Shown here: positions 6,828 through 14,042 of the stretch, in pieces
Layout of the letters: every line of letters starts with the position of its first letter
Numbering within the stretch: position 1 is the stretch's first letter
DNA from: JBDSTZ01 sp039927975
GTDB taxonomy: Bacteria; Pseudomonadota; Gammaproteobacteria; Burkholderiales; Burkholderiaceae_D
DNA: 15,185 nucleotides
NCBI GenBank assembly: GCA_039927975.1
Contig: JBDSTZ010000296.1
Span: forward strand, 1-15,185
Direction: 5' to 3'
Translations under genes and position numbers: made by a program
The notes under the pieces: generated by a model
Seen by the model: the letters and a program-made list of their open reading frames with translations, nothing else
Told to the model about the DNA's origin: nothing
Databases searched by the model: none

Positions 6828-9086
6828 ATGCAAACCGCAAGAGACAAGATCCGCGCCCTGCGCGCCCTGCATGAAGACGGCCTGTTAAGCCAGCAGGAGT
6901 TCGACAGCCGCAAGAACGCCATCCTGGATGCCGAGTACGCGCCGCCGGGAGGCCTGGCCATGCCGGTCGCCGGCGCCATGCACGTCAAGCAGGCCACCGA
7001 AATCGGCCTGATGGTGGGCCAGGAGATCGGTCCGCAAAATCGCCGCTACCGGCTCGAACGTCTGATCGCCCAGGGCGGCATGGGCCAGGTGTGGCAGGCG
7101 ATGGACCTGGCGACCCAGGCCGAACTCGGTCACAGCGCGATGGTCGCGGTGAAGATCCTGCCGCCCCAGCTGACCCAGAGCGCCACCCACGCCAAGCTGC
7201 TGATCGAAGAGGCGACCCAGGCGCGCCGCCTGGCGCACGAGCACATCGTGCGGGTCTACGAATGGGCCCAGGACCCGGCCACCGCCAGCTACTTCATCAT
7301 CATGGAATGCCTCGAAGGCGAAGACCTCGACAGCCTGCTGGCGCGCGAAGGACCGTTCTCGCTCGAACGCGCCACCGCGCTGCTGGCGCCAATCGCCGAG
7401 GCGCTGCAATACGCCTGGGACCGGCATCGCCTGGTGCACCGCGATATCAAACCGGGCAATGTATTCGTCACCAAGAAGGGCGACGTCAAGCTGCTCGACT
7501 TCGGCATCGCCGCGCGCGCGCGCAGCAGCGCGAGCAGTCTGGGCTTCGAGGCGCCGGCCAGCTCCGGCACGGCCGGCTACCGCGCGCCCGAAGCCGGCAC
7601 CCACCAGCGCGAGAACACCCAGCGCCTCGACGTCTACGCGGTGGCGGTGATGATCTACCAGATGGTCGAGGGCCGCATGCCGTTCGACGGCCACCGCAGC
7701 GCCAGCCACGAGCCGGCGCGCCCGGTGGCGCTGACCGAGCGCCAGTGGGAGGTGCTGCGCAAGGGTTTCGCCTGGGACGCCGAGCAGCGCCCGGCCACCG
7801 TGGGCGCGCTGCTCGACGGCCTGCGCAGCGCGGTCGGGCCGACGCCGGAACAACTGGCGGCGGAACAGGCCGCGCAGCAGGCCGCCGCGCGCGCCGAGCA
7901 GGAACTGCGCGACAAGAAGCTGGCGGCCCAGCGCAAGGCCAACGCCGAGGCGCAGGCGGCCGCCCAGGCGATCCGCGAGGCCCAGCGCAAGGAACAGGAA
8001 AAAGTCGAACGCGCCGCCGCCGACGTGGCGCGGCGCGAGCGCAAGGAGGCGCTGCGCCTTCAACTGCAGGAGCGGCGCGACGCCGACGCCGAAAAGGCGC
8101 GCCGGGACAAGGAAGAGCAGCAGCGCAAGGCGATGCAGGCGAAGGCGGCGGCGGCCTATCGCGCCGAGCAGGAACGCGCGCGCGCCGAACTGGCCGCGCG
8201 CACCGAGGCCGAACTGGCGGCGCTGCTGCCCACGCCGACTAGCCCGGTGGCCGACCCCGAGGGCGTGCTGCGCGACCGCTTCCTCGACGGCAGCGGCGGC
8301 AAGGGACCCGAGCTGGTGCTGATTCCGACCGGCCGCTTCCAGATGGGCTCTCCCGAGCACGAACGCAAAAAGGCGATGGACGCCGGCGCGCAAAAATCCT
8401 GGGTCGAGCGCGAGACTCCGCAGCACTGGGTCGGCATCGAGCAGCCGATCGCCATGGGCCGCTATCCGGTGACGGTGGGCGAGTGGCGCCTGTTCGTGCG
8501 CGACAGCGGCTGGCAGCCGCAGGGCGAGGTGAACTGGAGCGCGCCCGGCTTTCGCCAGACCGACGAGCATCCGGTGGTCGGCGTGACCTGGCACGACGCG
8601 CAGCAGTACATCCGCTGGCTGAGCGGCAAAACCGGCCAGACCTACCGCCTGCCCAGCGAGGCCGAATGGGAATACGCCTGCCGCGCCGGCACCAAGACCA
8701 CCTTCAGCTTCGGCGACCAGATCAGCACAGAGCTGGCCAATTACGACGGCAACTACACCTACAACGGCAGCGCCAAGGGCGAATACCGCCAGGGCACCAG
8801 CCCGGTCGACGCCTTCGCGCCCAATCCCTGGGGCCTGTTCGACATGCACGGCAACGTGTGGGAATGGGTGCAGGACACCGTGCACGACAACTACGAGGGC
8901 GCCCCAAGCGACGGCTCGGCGTGGGAGCAGGGCGGCGACGCCAGCCGCCGCATCCTGCGCGGCGGTTCATGGCTGTACAACCCGCGCTACCTGCGCGCGG
9001 CGCTGCGCAACGGCTTCTCGGCGGTGCTCAGCAACGACATCGTCGGATTCCGCGTGGCCCGCAACCTGATTGGCGATTTGGTGTAG
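6828..9086 (+). CDS. Cytosolic Ser/Thr protein kinase: SHOCT - kinase - coiled coil - FGE-sulfatase-like, 752 aa
   Basis: The N-terminus is a SHOCT-like motif (LHEDGLLSQQEFDSRK, ~14-29). The kinase domain (~74-335) has the glycine loop AQGGMGQVW (81-89), VAVKIL with K109, alpha-C Glu128, HRDIKPGN (D206, K208, N211), DFG (224-226) and APE (253-255), so all catalytic residues are present. The first loop Gly is replaced by Ala81. Residues ~340-465 form a charged Ala/Glu/Arg/Lys coiled coil. Residues ~495-748 are an FGE-sulfatase (SUMF1)-like fold: LIPTGRFQMGS, YRLPSEAEWEYACRAG, WGLFDMHGNVWEW, RILRGGSW, VGFRVAR. The copper-binding cysteines of true formylglycine-generating enzymes are absent (RGGSWLYNPRYLRAA), so this domain probably binds or senses rather than oxidises. 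There is no membrane helix, unlike PASTA kinases. A kinase role is near certain; its targets are inferred to be the adjacent FHA and SPFH proteins. Confidence 0.92.
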   Translation: MQTARDKIRALRALHEDGLLSQQEFDSRKNAILDAEYAPPGGLAMPVAGAMHVKQATEIGLMVGQEIGPQNRRYRLERLIAQGGMGQVWQAMDLATQAELGHSAMVAVKILPPQLTQSATHAKLLIEEATQARRLAHEHIVRVYEWAQDPATASYFIIMECLEGEDLDSLLAREGPFSLERATALLAPIAEALQYAWDRHRLVHRDIKPGNVFVTKKGDVKLLDFGIAARARSSASSLGFEAPASSGTAGYRAPEAGTHQRENTQRLDVYAVAVMIYQMVEGRMPFDGHRSASHEPARPVALTERQWEVLRKGFAWDAEQRPATVGALLDGLRSAVGPTPEQLAAEQAAQQAAARAEQELRDKKLAAQRKANAEAQAAAQAIREAQRKEQEKVERAAADVARRERKEALRLQLQERRDADAEKARRDKEEQQRKAMQAKAAAAYRAEQERARAELAARTEAELAALLPTPTSPVADPEGVLRDRFLDGSGGKGPELVLIPTGRFQMGSPEHERKKAMDAGAQKSWVERETPQHWVGIEQPIAMGRYPVTVGEWRLFVRDSGWQPQGEVNWSAPGFRQTDEHPVVGVTWHDAQQYIRWLSGKTGQTYRLPSEAEWEYACRAGTKTTFSFGDQISTELANYDGNYTYNGSAKGEYRQGTSPVDAFAPNPWGLFDMHGNVWEWVQDTVHDNYEGAPSDGSAWEQGGDASRRILRGGSWLYNPRYLRAALRNGFSAVLSNDIVGFRVARNLIGDLV

Positions 9087-9089
9087 ATT

Positions 9090-9106
9090 GTGGTCTTCCC
9101 GACCAC
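9090..9106 (+). other. Small hairpin between kinase and OsmC genes
   Basis: GTGGTC-TTCCC-GACCAC forms a 6-bp stem with a 5-nt loop, starting four bases after the kinase stop. Only CTCCTT follows, so termination would be weak. It may partly separate the signalling genes from the OsmC/pirin pair. Confidence 0.35.
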
Positions 9107-9121
9107 CTCCTTGAGATACCG

Positions 9122-9520
9122 ATGACCATCACCGTTACGCGCGACCTGTCCCAGCCGATGGGCCACACCATCACCGTGCGCGAGCACAAGATCGACACCG
9201 ATGGCAGCGTGGAGGAGGGCGGTCTTGACGCCGGCCCGTCGCCGCACGACCTGTACGACGCCGCGCTGGGCGCCTGCAAGGCGCTGACCCTGGTCTGGTT
9301 CGCCAAGCGCAAGGGCATTCCCCTGCGCGAGCTGCAGGTGAGCGTCGAACGCGACGCCAGCGAGGAGCGGCACGGAGTCTACAAGCTGACCACCGCGCTG
9401 CACCTCGGCGGCGAGCTGTCGGACGCGCAGCGCCAGGAATTGCTGGCCGCCGCGCAGAAGTGCCCGGTCCACAAGTTGATGACGAGCGTGACCACCGACA
9501 TCACCACCATACTGGCCTGA
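9122..9520 (+). CDS. OsmC-family protein (thiol peroxidase-like), 132 aa
   Basis: The OsmC/Ohr fold is recognised from GPSPHDLYDAALGACKALTL, carrying the first redox cysteine (C52), and from KCPVHKLM with the second (C114). Family members reduce organic hydroperoxides through this Cys pair. The spacing and short N-terminus suit the OsmC-like/YhfA-type subgroup rather than classical Ohr. The length is near the family norm (~135-145). The ATG at 9122 lacks a strong Shine-Dalgarno but is the only start that keeps the family N-terminus (MTITVTRDLSQPMGHTI). It lies 35 nt after the kinase and 4 nt before the pirin gene, with which it very likely forms a transcript. The exact substrate is not determinable. 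Confidence 0.88.
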   Translation: MTITVTRDLSQPMGHTITVREHKIDTDGSVEEGGLDAGPSPHDLYDAALGACKALTLVWFAKRKGIPLRELQVSVERDASEERHGVYKLTTALHLGGELSDAQRQELLAAAQKCPVHKLMTSVTTDITTILA

Positions 9521-9524
9521 CACC

Positions 9525-10409
9525 ATGAGCGTCGCACACTATCTGAAAGCACACGACAAGGACCTGGGCGGCGGCTTCGTCGTGCGCCGCCTGCTGCCGG
9601 CGGCCGCGAAGCAGTCGGTCGGGCCCTTCATTTTCTTCGACCATTTCGGTCCGATCGACGTCGCCCACGACGCCGACCACGACGTGCGCCCGCATCCGCA
9701 CATCGGCCTGGCCACCGTGACCTATCTGTACGAAGGGGCGATGGAGCACCGCGACAGCGTCGGTTCGGTGCAGCGCATCGAGCCGGGTGCGATCAACTGG
9801 ATGACGGCCGGCAGCGGTATCGTGCATTCGGAACGCACCCCGCAGGATTTAAAAGGCAAGCCCCGCCGCAGCCACGGTTTGCAGCTGTGGGCGGCGCTGC
9901 CGCAAGCGCACGAGGAAGATGCGCCGAGTTTCGTGCACACGCCGGCGAGCGCGATTCCGGTTGTGGATTTTGAAGGCGGCAAGGCGCGCGTGCTGATCGG
10001 CAGTGCCTTCGGCCAGCATTCGCCGGTGGCCACCTTCAGCGAAACGCTGTATCTCGACATTACGCTCGAAGCCGGCGGCGTGCTCGACCTGCGCGAGCTG
10101 CCCGAGGAGGCGGCGATCTACGTTGTCGAAGGCAGCGTGGCGCTCGATGGCGAGTTGCTGGAGCCAGGGCTGATGGCTTACCTCGATCCGGGCAGCGTTG
10201 CCTGCGTCAGTTCGTCGGCCGGCGCGCAGTTCGTCGTCATCGGCGGCGCCGCCCTCGATGGCCCGCGCTTCATCTTCTGGAATTTTGTCTCGTCAAGCAA
10301 GGCGCGCCTGGCCAGCGCCGCCGACGATTGGGAGCAGCAGCGCTACGCCAAGGTGCCGGGCGAGACCGAGTTCATTCTGCTTCCGGCGCGCCAGCGTCCG
10401 CAGTCTTAG
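9525..10409 (+). CDS. Pirin family protein, 294 aa
   Basis: A bicupin of the pirin family. The N-terminal cupin has the metal ligands RPHPHIG (H57, H59), SGIVHSE (H101) and E103, the standard pirin Fe quartet. Other family signatures are GPFIFFDHFGP (~33-43), INWMTAGSG (~90-98) and HGLQLWAALP. The C-terminal pirin domain (~175-285) includes IYVVEGSVALDGELLEPG and ends with PRFIFWNFVSSSK, as in YhhW-type pirins. Bacterial pirins include quercetinases and iron-dependent regulators, so the role stays open. The full family length is present. The gene starts 4 nt after osmC, indicating translational coupling, and is followed by a strong hairpin. Confidence 0.93.
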   Translation: MSVAHYLKAHDKDLGGGFVVRRLLPAAAKQSVGPFIFFDHFGPIDVAHDADHDVRPHPHIGLATVTYLYEGAMEHRDSVGSVQRIEPGAINWMTAGSGIVHSERTPQDLKGKPRRSHGLQLWAALPQAHEEDAPSFVHTPASAIPVVDFEGGKARVLIGSAFGQHSPVATFSETLYLDITLEAGGVLDLRELPEEAAIYVVEGSVALDGELLEPGLMAYLDPGSVACVSSSAGAQFVVIGGAALDGPRFIFWNFVSSSKARLASAADDWEQQRYAKVPGETEFILLPARQRPQS

Positions 10410-10425
10410 CGGTCGGTGGAGCAAA

Positions 10426-10446
10426 CGCCCCCATCACAAGGGGGCG
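10426..10446. terminator. Bidirectional hairpin between convergent genes
   Basis: CGCCCCC-ATCACAA-GGGGGCG is a perfect 7-bp stem with a 7-nt loop, 16 nt after the pirin stop and 26 nt after the stop of the minus-strand small gene. The T tract is short on both strands (GGTTCG on plus, TTTG on minus), so it may be a moderate terminator serving both directions. Confidence 0.6.
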
Positions 10447-10472
10447 GTTCGATCGTGATGCTCAGCTGGAGT

Positions 10473-10577
10473 TCAGGTAGGGATCAGCACGAAGAACACC
10501 AGCGAACAGCCGAGCAGCAGCACGGCTTCAAGCGTGAACACGATAGCGGGAATGCGAAGATGCTCAGGGATTTTCAT
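10473..10577 (-). CDS. Small single-pass membrane protein, 34 aa
   Basis: A 34-residue frame starts with ATG at 10577-10575, preceded by a near-perfect Shine-Dalgarno (AGGAGG, 10588-10583 on the minus strand, 5-nt spacer). The protein begins MKIPEHLRIPAIVFTLEAVL and continues as an uninterrupted hydrophobic segment (IVFTLEAVLLLGC then SLVFFVLIPT), typical of a single membrane helix, with a short charged N-terminus. I know no named family for it. The strong ribosome site, the membrane character and the terminator-like hairpin beyond its stop argue that it is real. The frame extends upstream to 10667, but the added residues are Arg-rich, lack a ribosome site and would put the AGGAGG inside the gene. 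Confidence 0.65.
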   Translation of the reverse strand: MKIPEHLRIPAIVFTLEAVLLLGCSLVFFVLIPT

Positions 10578-10700
10578 GGCGTCCTCCTTGAAAAAACTGA
10601 CAATCGCGACCTCGGGATGGTCTCTGCATATTGTCCGCCGTTTTCCGCGAGGCCGAATGTGGCGCACGCGCTAGCCGACGTTTAGACCATCAACCACAGC
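10578..10700. other. Intergenic leader of the small membrane protein gene
   Basis: This stretch is less GC-rich than its surroundings and holds the AGGAGG site for the minus-strand small gene plus a run of A bases (10591-10596). A minus-strand ACAATAT/TATGCA block (~10627-10634) could hold a -10 box, but I see no convincing -35. No RNA gene or coding frame is supported here. Confidence 0.3.
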
Positions 10701-10734
10701 AAAAGTTCCAACGCCCGGGGTGCCAGGCCAGGAA
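10701..10734 (-). terminator. Candidate intrinsic terminator of the PP2C-FHA genes
   Basis: Read on the minus strand, TTCC-TG-GCCTGG-CACC-CCGGGC-GTT-GGAA forms a two-part stem (inner 6 bp with one G-U pair, outer 4 bp) followed by CTTTTGCT. It begins 21 nt past the FHA stop codon. The internal loop weakens it, but the position and T run fit a terminator. Confidence 0.5.
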
Positions 10735-10755
10735 CATGCGTCCCCTTGTCCCGAT

Positions 10756-12279
10756 TTACGCCGTGAACAAGTCGTGCACCGGCGCGCGGCGCAGTTGATT
10801 GGCATTGCTGCGGATGATCCAGCATTCCGGATACGGATCGCTGGCGAAACGCACGTGACGCGGAAACTGGCACAGCTTGTCGAGCGCGCTGTCGGGCGTG
10901 AGCGCGGTCTGCTTGCCGGTGACGGGATCAAGATGCCAGAAACCCCCGCCGCGATGGAACAGCATCGGCATGGCCGCCGCGCGCGGCTCGACCGGGTAGG
11001 CGGCCAGCGGAAAGCCCGGCTGGCGCTCCGGTTCGAGGAAATAAAAACATTCGGCATGCTCGCCCTGGTCGAGGCGGTGCATGATCACGCCATGCGGCAA
11101 CAGCGCGCTCACGCCCAGCACCACCACGCCCTTGATGCTGGCGGTAAATTCAATCCGCATGCCCAGCCGCAGCGGCACCGGCTTGTGCTTGCCCGGCCAC
11201 ACACCGTCGAGCAGGATGCCGTAGCGCGAAATATCCTCGATCTCGAATCCGCCGGTGCCGCGCCGCAGAACGGCGTGACGTCCCGACAGGCGCCGCGTCA
11301 AACCCTCGCGGTCCTGGCCGTCGTCGCCGAAATGGGTCAGCAGCACGTCGGCTTCGGGGTCGTATTGCTCGAAGCGGCCCAGCACGCATTGCTCAAGGGC
11401 GAACAGGCGCGTCTGCCGCTGGGCGCCGACCTCGGGCGCCGCATTGACCAGGCAAGCCGCGGCGCTCGGATGGGGATGCGCCTCGGCCAGCGCCGGCACG
11501 TCGATTTCAATCAGGTCTTCGTCCCAGGCGATGGTCGAGAAGCCGAGGTCCACCTTGCCGGGCTTGTTGTCCAGGTTCAGGTGGGCGATCGAGGCGTTGC
11601 TGGCGGTCAGGTCGATATCGAGCCGCCCGCCGCCGGTTTGCGCGTACACCTTGGCGATCGAGGCGTCGTCGGCCACCACCCGCACGTTCTTGTGGGTCGA
11701 CAGGAAAATCTGGTGGATTTCGGTGAGGCTGGCGTCGGCGCGCGGCACGAGGATGAGCATGGTGCAGGCCCAGCGCTGGGTCTGTCCGCCGGCCTGCTCG
11801 CTTAGCAGCTCGATGTCGATCTGGTACTGGCCGTGCTCCTTGCCGCGCGAGGAGAATTCGATGAACACGGGGCGCCAGTCGCCGCGCAGGGTGCGGCTGA
11901 ACACATGCCGCCCGCCCGCCGGGCCGATCAGGGCCGATTGCAGCAGCATGCTCACTTGCGGCGCCACGCCGGCCGGCATGCCGCGCAGTTCGAGCTTGAG
12001 CGCCTGGCGCCCGCCGGCCGCGCGCGGGTCGAAGCCGCTCACGTGCAGATGCGGCCGCCAGCTCGTGTCCGGCGCCACCGTTGGGGCGAGCAGGGGCGCG
12101 GCGATGGACGCGAGGGCGCCGTCGGCGCTCCGCTCCCGGCGGCGCGCGCTGATCAAGTCGAAACTCGATGGCGCCGCCGCCACGCTGGCCCCCTGCGGGT
12201 GGCCGCTGGCGCAACTGCTGGCTCCTGGCGCGACCCACATGGTGCAGTGCGGATGCGCCGGATTGCTGCATTTGTTCAT
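10756..12279 (-). CDS. FHA-domain protein with N-terminal zinc-binding-like motif, 507 aa
   Basis: Starting at ATG 12279, the N-terminus is KCSNPAHPHC...CASGH (C4, H9, H11, C12, C23, H27), a Cys/His-rich zinc-binding-like motif. A beta-rich region (~71-186; LKLELRGMP, WRPVFIEFSSRG, YQIDIELL) and a second one (~215-265) follow. The FHA domain (~291-381) shows CVLGRFE (G301, R302), LSGRHAVL (S332, H335) and SRYGILLDG (351-359). The usual Asn of SxNG is Tyr here. FHA domains bind phosphothreonine peptides, so this is a likely reader of the kinase at 6828. A distinct C-terminal ~110 residues has FWHLDPVTGKQTALTPDSAL. No membrane segment is present. An upstream in-frame ATG at 12321 adds 14 residues, but uses rare codons (GTA, AGG, TTG) and sits at the predicted transcription start. 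The phosphatase gene lies just upstream. Confidence 0.85.
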   Translation of the reverse strand: MNKCSNPAHPHCTMWVAPGASSCASGHPQGASVAAAPSSFDLISARRRERSADGALASIAAPLLAPTVAPDTSWRPHLHVSGFDPRAAGGRQALKLELRGMPAGVAPQVSMLLQSALIGPAGGRHVFSRTLRGDWRPVFIEFSSRGKEHGQYQIDIELLSEQAGGQTQRWACTMLILVPRADASLTEIHQIFLSTHKNVRVVADDASIAKVYAQTGGGRLDIDLTASNASIAHLNLDNKPGKVDLGFSTIAWDEDLIEIDVPALAEAHPHPSAAACLVNAAPEVGAQRQTRLFALEQCVLGRFEQYDPEADVLLTHFGDDGQDREGLTRRLSGRHAVLRRGTGGFEIEDISRYGILLDGVWPGKHKPVPLRLGMRIEFTASIKGVVVLGVSALLPHGVIMHRLDQGEHAECFYFLEPERQPGFPLAAYPVEPRAAAMPMLFHRGGGFWHLDPVTGKQTALTPDSALDKLCQFPRHVRFASDPYPECWIIRSNANQLRRAPVHDLFTA

Positions 12280-12327
12280 GGCATTCACAACCCTCGGATA
12301 GTCGCTCAAGCTTACGCTCATTTGTCT

Positions 12328-12354
12328 TAATTACGGCGCGGAAACGTCTGGCAA
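12328..12354 (-). promoter_or_regulatory. Possible promoter for the FHA gene in an AT-rich gap
   Basis: On the minus strand, TTGCCA (12354-12349) and TAATTA (12333-12328) lie 15 bp apart, in an unusually AT-rich gap (about 12360-12410) between the PP2C and FHA genes. The predicted start falls near 12321, supporting translation from ATG 12279. The spacing is short of optimal and the call is by eye. Confidence 0.3.
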
Positions 12355-12390
12355 GCGCAACAAAAATTTCTATTTGGAACTTATATTTTA

Positions 12391-13365
12391 TTATTGATTA
12401 ATATTATGTGTCGGTAAAGCGGTTTCTTCGCCGCTTGGCAAAACCCGGCTGGCGCGCCGCACGACGATGGCGGTCAGGTTGTCCGGATGCAAGTTGTGCG
12501 GCGGGCGCTGGGCGATTTCATTAAACAGGGCGTCGACCGTGGCGCGCGCGCAGCCGCGTCCACCCAGCAGCGCCGGCCAGCCGGCCACCCAGCCGTAGGG
12601 TTCGGCGCAGGCCCAGAAGCCGTCGCTGGCGAGCAGGTAGAGGGCGTCGTCGTCGAGCGTCAGGGCGCGGCGATCGGGCAAATGGCTGAGATAGGGCGGC
12701 AGATTGTGGGGGCCCAGTTCGACCAGCGCATTGCCCAGTAGCGCCGGATTGACGAAGGCGTTGCCGAGGACGAAAGCCTGCGAAATCTGCGAGCGGTGTT
12801 CGGCGTGCACCTGCTGCCACCATTCCTGTTCGCCCAGCACGCCGGCCATGGCGAAGGCGGTGGCCGGCACATGGTCGACCGTTAGGGGCGCGACCTGGGT
12901 CGGGGTGATCCGGTACAGGCGCGAATCGCCGACGTGGTACAGCATGGCCGGCTGGTCGGGATGCAGTTCGAGCAGGGTGAGGGTGGTGCCGGGGCGTTTG
13001 GCGGGCGCGTCGGCGCCGGCGAAATGCTCTTGCAAATTGGCGTGCAGGGCGTCGAGCAGGCGCGATAGCTGTGACAGCGAGGCGCAGGGCGGCATCGCCA
13101 GCAAGCCGGCCACCACCGCCTCGGCTGCCTCGCGGCCGTGACCGTGGCCGCCCATGCCGTCGAGCACCGCCACACGCGCATGGCCGGCTGGCCAGCCCTC
13201 GATGCGGCGCTGCTGCTGGGCTTCGCCCATCAGGAAAGTGGCGTGGCCTTGTTCGTTAATCAGCAGGAAATTGTCCTGGTTTTCCAGGCGCAATCCGTGG
13301 CCGGTCCCGGCGCTGCTGCGCGCCGCGATATCGAAGCGGAACTGTGCTGGAACGGAAGCTGTCAT
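12391..13365 (-). CDS. PP2C-family Ser/Thr protein phosphatase, 324 aa
   Basis: All PP2C metal-site motifs are visible (numbered from ATG 13365): RLENQDNFLL (E28, N29, Q30, D31), VLDGMGGHGHG (D69, G70), GTTLTLLEL (126-134), YHVGDSRLYR (G146, D147), LLASDGFW (D248) and HPDNLTAIVV (D295, N296). The enzyme removes phosphate from Ser/Thr using two Mn/Mg ions and would oppose the kinase at 6828. Length exceeds minimal PstP-like catalytic domains (~240) because of an insertion around residues 40-60 and a longer segment at ~175-235. There is no membrane helix, unlike PstP. The start is uncertain: an in-frame TTG at 13392 adds nine residues, and neither start has a clear ribosome site. It is transcribed ahead of the FHA gene, across a 111-nt AT-rich gap. 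Confidence 0.92.
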   Translation of the reverse strand: MTASVPAQFRFDIAARSSAGTGHGLRLENQDNFLLINEQGHATFLMGEAQQQRRIEGWPAGHARVAVLDGMGGHGHGREAAEAVVAGLLAMPPCASLSQLSRLLDALHANLQEHFAGADAPAKRPGTTLTLLELHPDQPAMLYHVGDSRLYRITPTQVAPLTVDHVPATAFAMAGVLGEQEWWQQVHAEHRSQISQAFVLGNAFVNPALLGNALVELGPHNLPPYLSHLPDRRALTLDDDALYLLASDGFWACAEPYGWVAGWPALLGGRGCARATVDALFNEIAQRPPHNLHPDNLTAIVVRRASRVLPSGEETALPTHNINQ

Positions 13366-13475
13366 TGAAGCCGTGGGCGGACTGGTTGCCAATTGTCATA
13401 GCTTACCCTTGATTGGTGCGGTTCAAAGCCAAGATTAAAGCGTGTTTTTTGGCAGGTGGCGGCGCTTGCGCTTCG

Positions 13476-13484
13476 TGCTATCTT
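13476..13484 (+). promoter_or_regulatory. Extended -10 promoter for the GNAT gene
   Basis: TGCTATCTT has a TGn extension and a -10-like TATCTT (13479-13484), with no good -35 at 17 bp. It resembles the TGCTAGAAT element before the SPFH gene. The predicted start is ~13491, giving a ~36-nt leader to ATG 13527. The region 13393-13526 is the divergent spacer between the PP2C and GNAT genes. Confidence 0.4.
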
Positions 13485-13526
13485 GCTGATTTCCGTGCTG
13501 TTACGCGGTTGCCCCCGTGCTGCCCC

Positions 13527-13982
13527 ATGCTGATCCGCCAATTGCAAGATTCCGATGTGCCCGCCGTCGCCAGCCTGCTCAGGCAGCAGGCGCTCGACTT
13601 CATCCTGCACGAATCCACGCCGGAAGGACGCGCCACCTTCCTGCGCGAGAATGACGAGGAGGGCATCCGGCGCCTTCTCGGCGCCGGCATGTGCTACCAC
13701 GTGGCGATCGAGGACGAGGCGCTGGTCGGCTTCGTCGCGGTGCGCGACGCGCATCACCTGTTCCACATGTTCGTCGACGCCCGCTGGCACCGGCGCGGCG
13801 TCGGGCGCCGCTTGTGGGAGGTCGCGCGCAAGGCCGCGCTGGAAGCGGGCGGCGGTGGTGAATTCACCGTCAACGCATCCAATTACGCGGTGCCCGTCTA
13901 CGAAGCGCTCGGCTTCACCCGCAGCGCGCCGACCCAATGCGCCAAGGGCTTGCTGTATAACCCGATGCGCATCCTTCCCTGA
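13527..13982 (+). CDS. GNAT-family N-acetyltransferase, 151 aa
   Basis: The acetyl-CoA pyrophosphate loop is RRGVGRRLW (89-97), preceded by the beta-4 strand HLFHMFVDARWH (77-88). The family C-terminal motif NASNYAVPVYEALGF (116-130) follows. The N-terminus MLIRQLQDSDVPAVASLL matches the usual GNAT beta-1/alpha-1 start and sets ATG 13527 as the start. An in-frame upstream extension to 13413 adds 38 Cys-rich residues unlike the family and runs through the candidate promoter. The acceptor (small molecule or protein N-terminus) cannot be told from sequence. It is oriented away from the PP2C gene and toward the flippase gene 60 nt downstream, so the two may share a transcript. Confidence 0.9.
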   Translation: MLIRQLQDSDVPAVASLLRQQALDFILHESTPEGRATFLRENDEEGIRRLLGAGMCYHVAIEDEALVGFVAVRDAHHLFHMFVDARWHRRGVGRRLWEVARKAALEAGGGGEFTVNASNYAVPVYEALGFTRSAPTQCAKGLLYNPMRILP

Positions 13983-14042
13983 GCATCTCCTTGGCTATGT
14001 GGTAACGTTGACGATCAGCACCACTTCGACCCGCCCGAGCGC

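Noticed and set aside
5425..8885. Long minus-strand open frames opposite the SPFH and kinase genes (up to ~660 codons)
   Set aside because: They lie antisense to genes with clear domain motifs, have no ribosome sites or family features, and are expected in GC-rich DNA where stop codons are rare on the opposite strand.
8310..9086. Genuine formylglycine-generating enzyme activity for the kinase C-terminus
   Set aside because: The copper-binding cysteines in the RGGS region are absent; no sulfatase gene is nearby.
6828..13365. Type VI secretion regulatory genes (PpkA/PppA/Fha)
   Set aside because: The domain types match loosely, but no T6SS structural gene (tss, hcp, vgrG, clpV) is in the window and the kinase has no membrane segment. 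A distant T6SS locus cannot be excluded.
13413..13526. N-terminal extension of the GNAT protein from the upstream in-frame start
   Set aside because: The added residues are Cys-rich and unlike the family, and the stretch contains an extended -10 promoter; the family start is at 13527.
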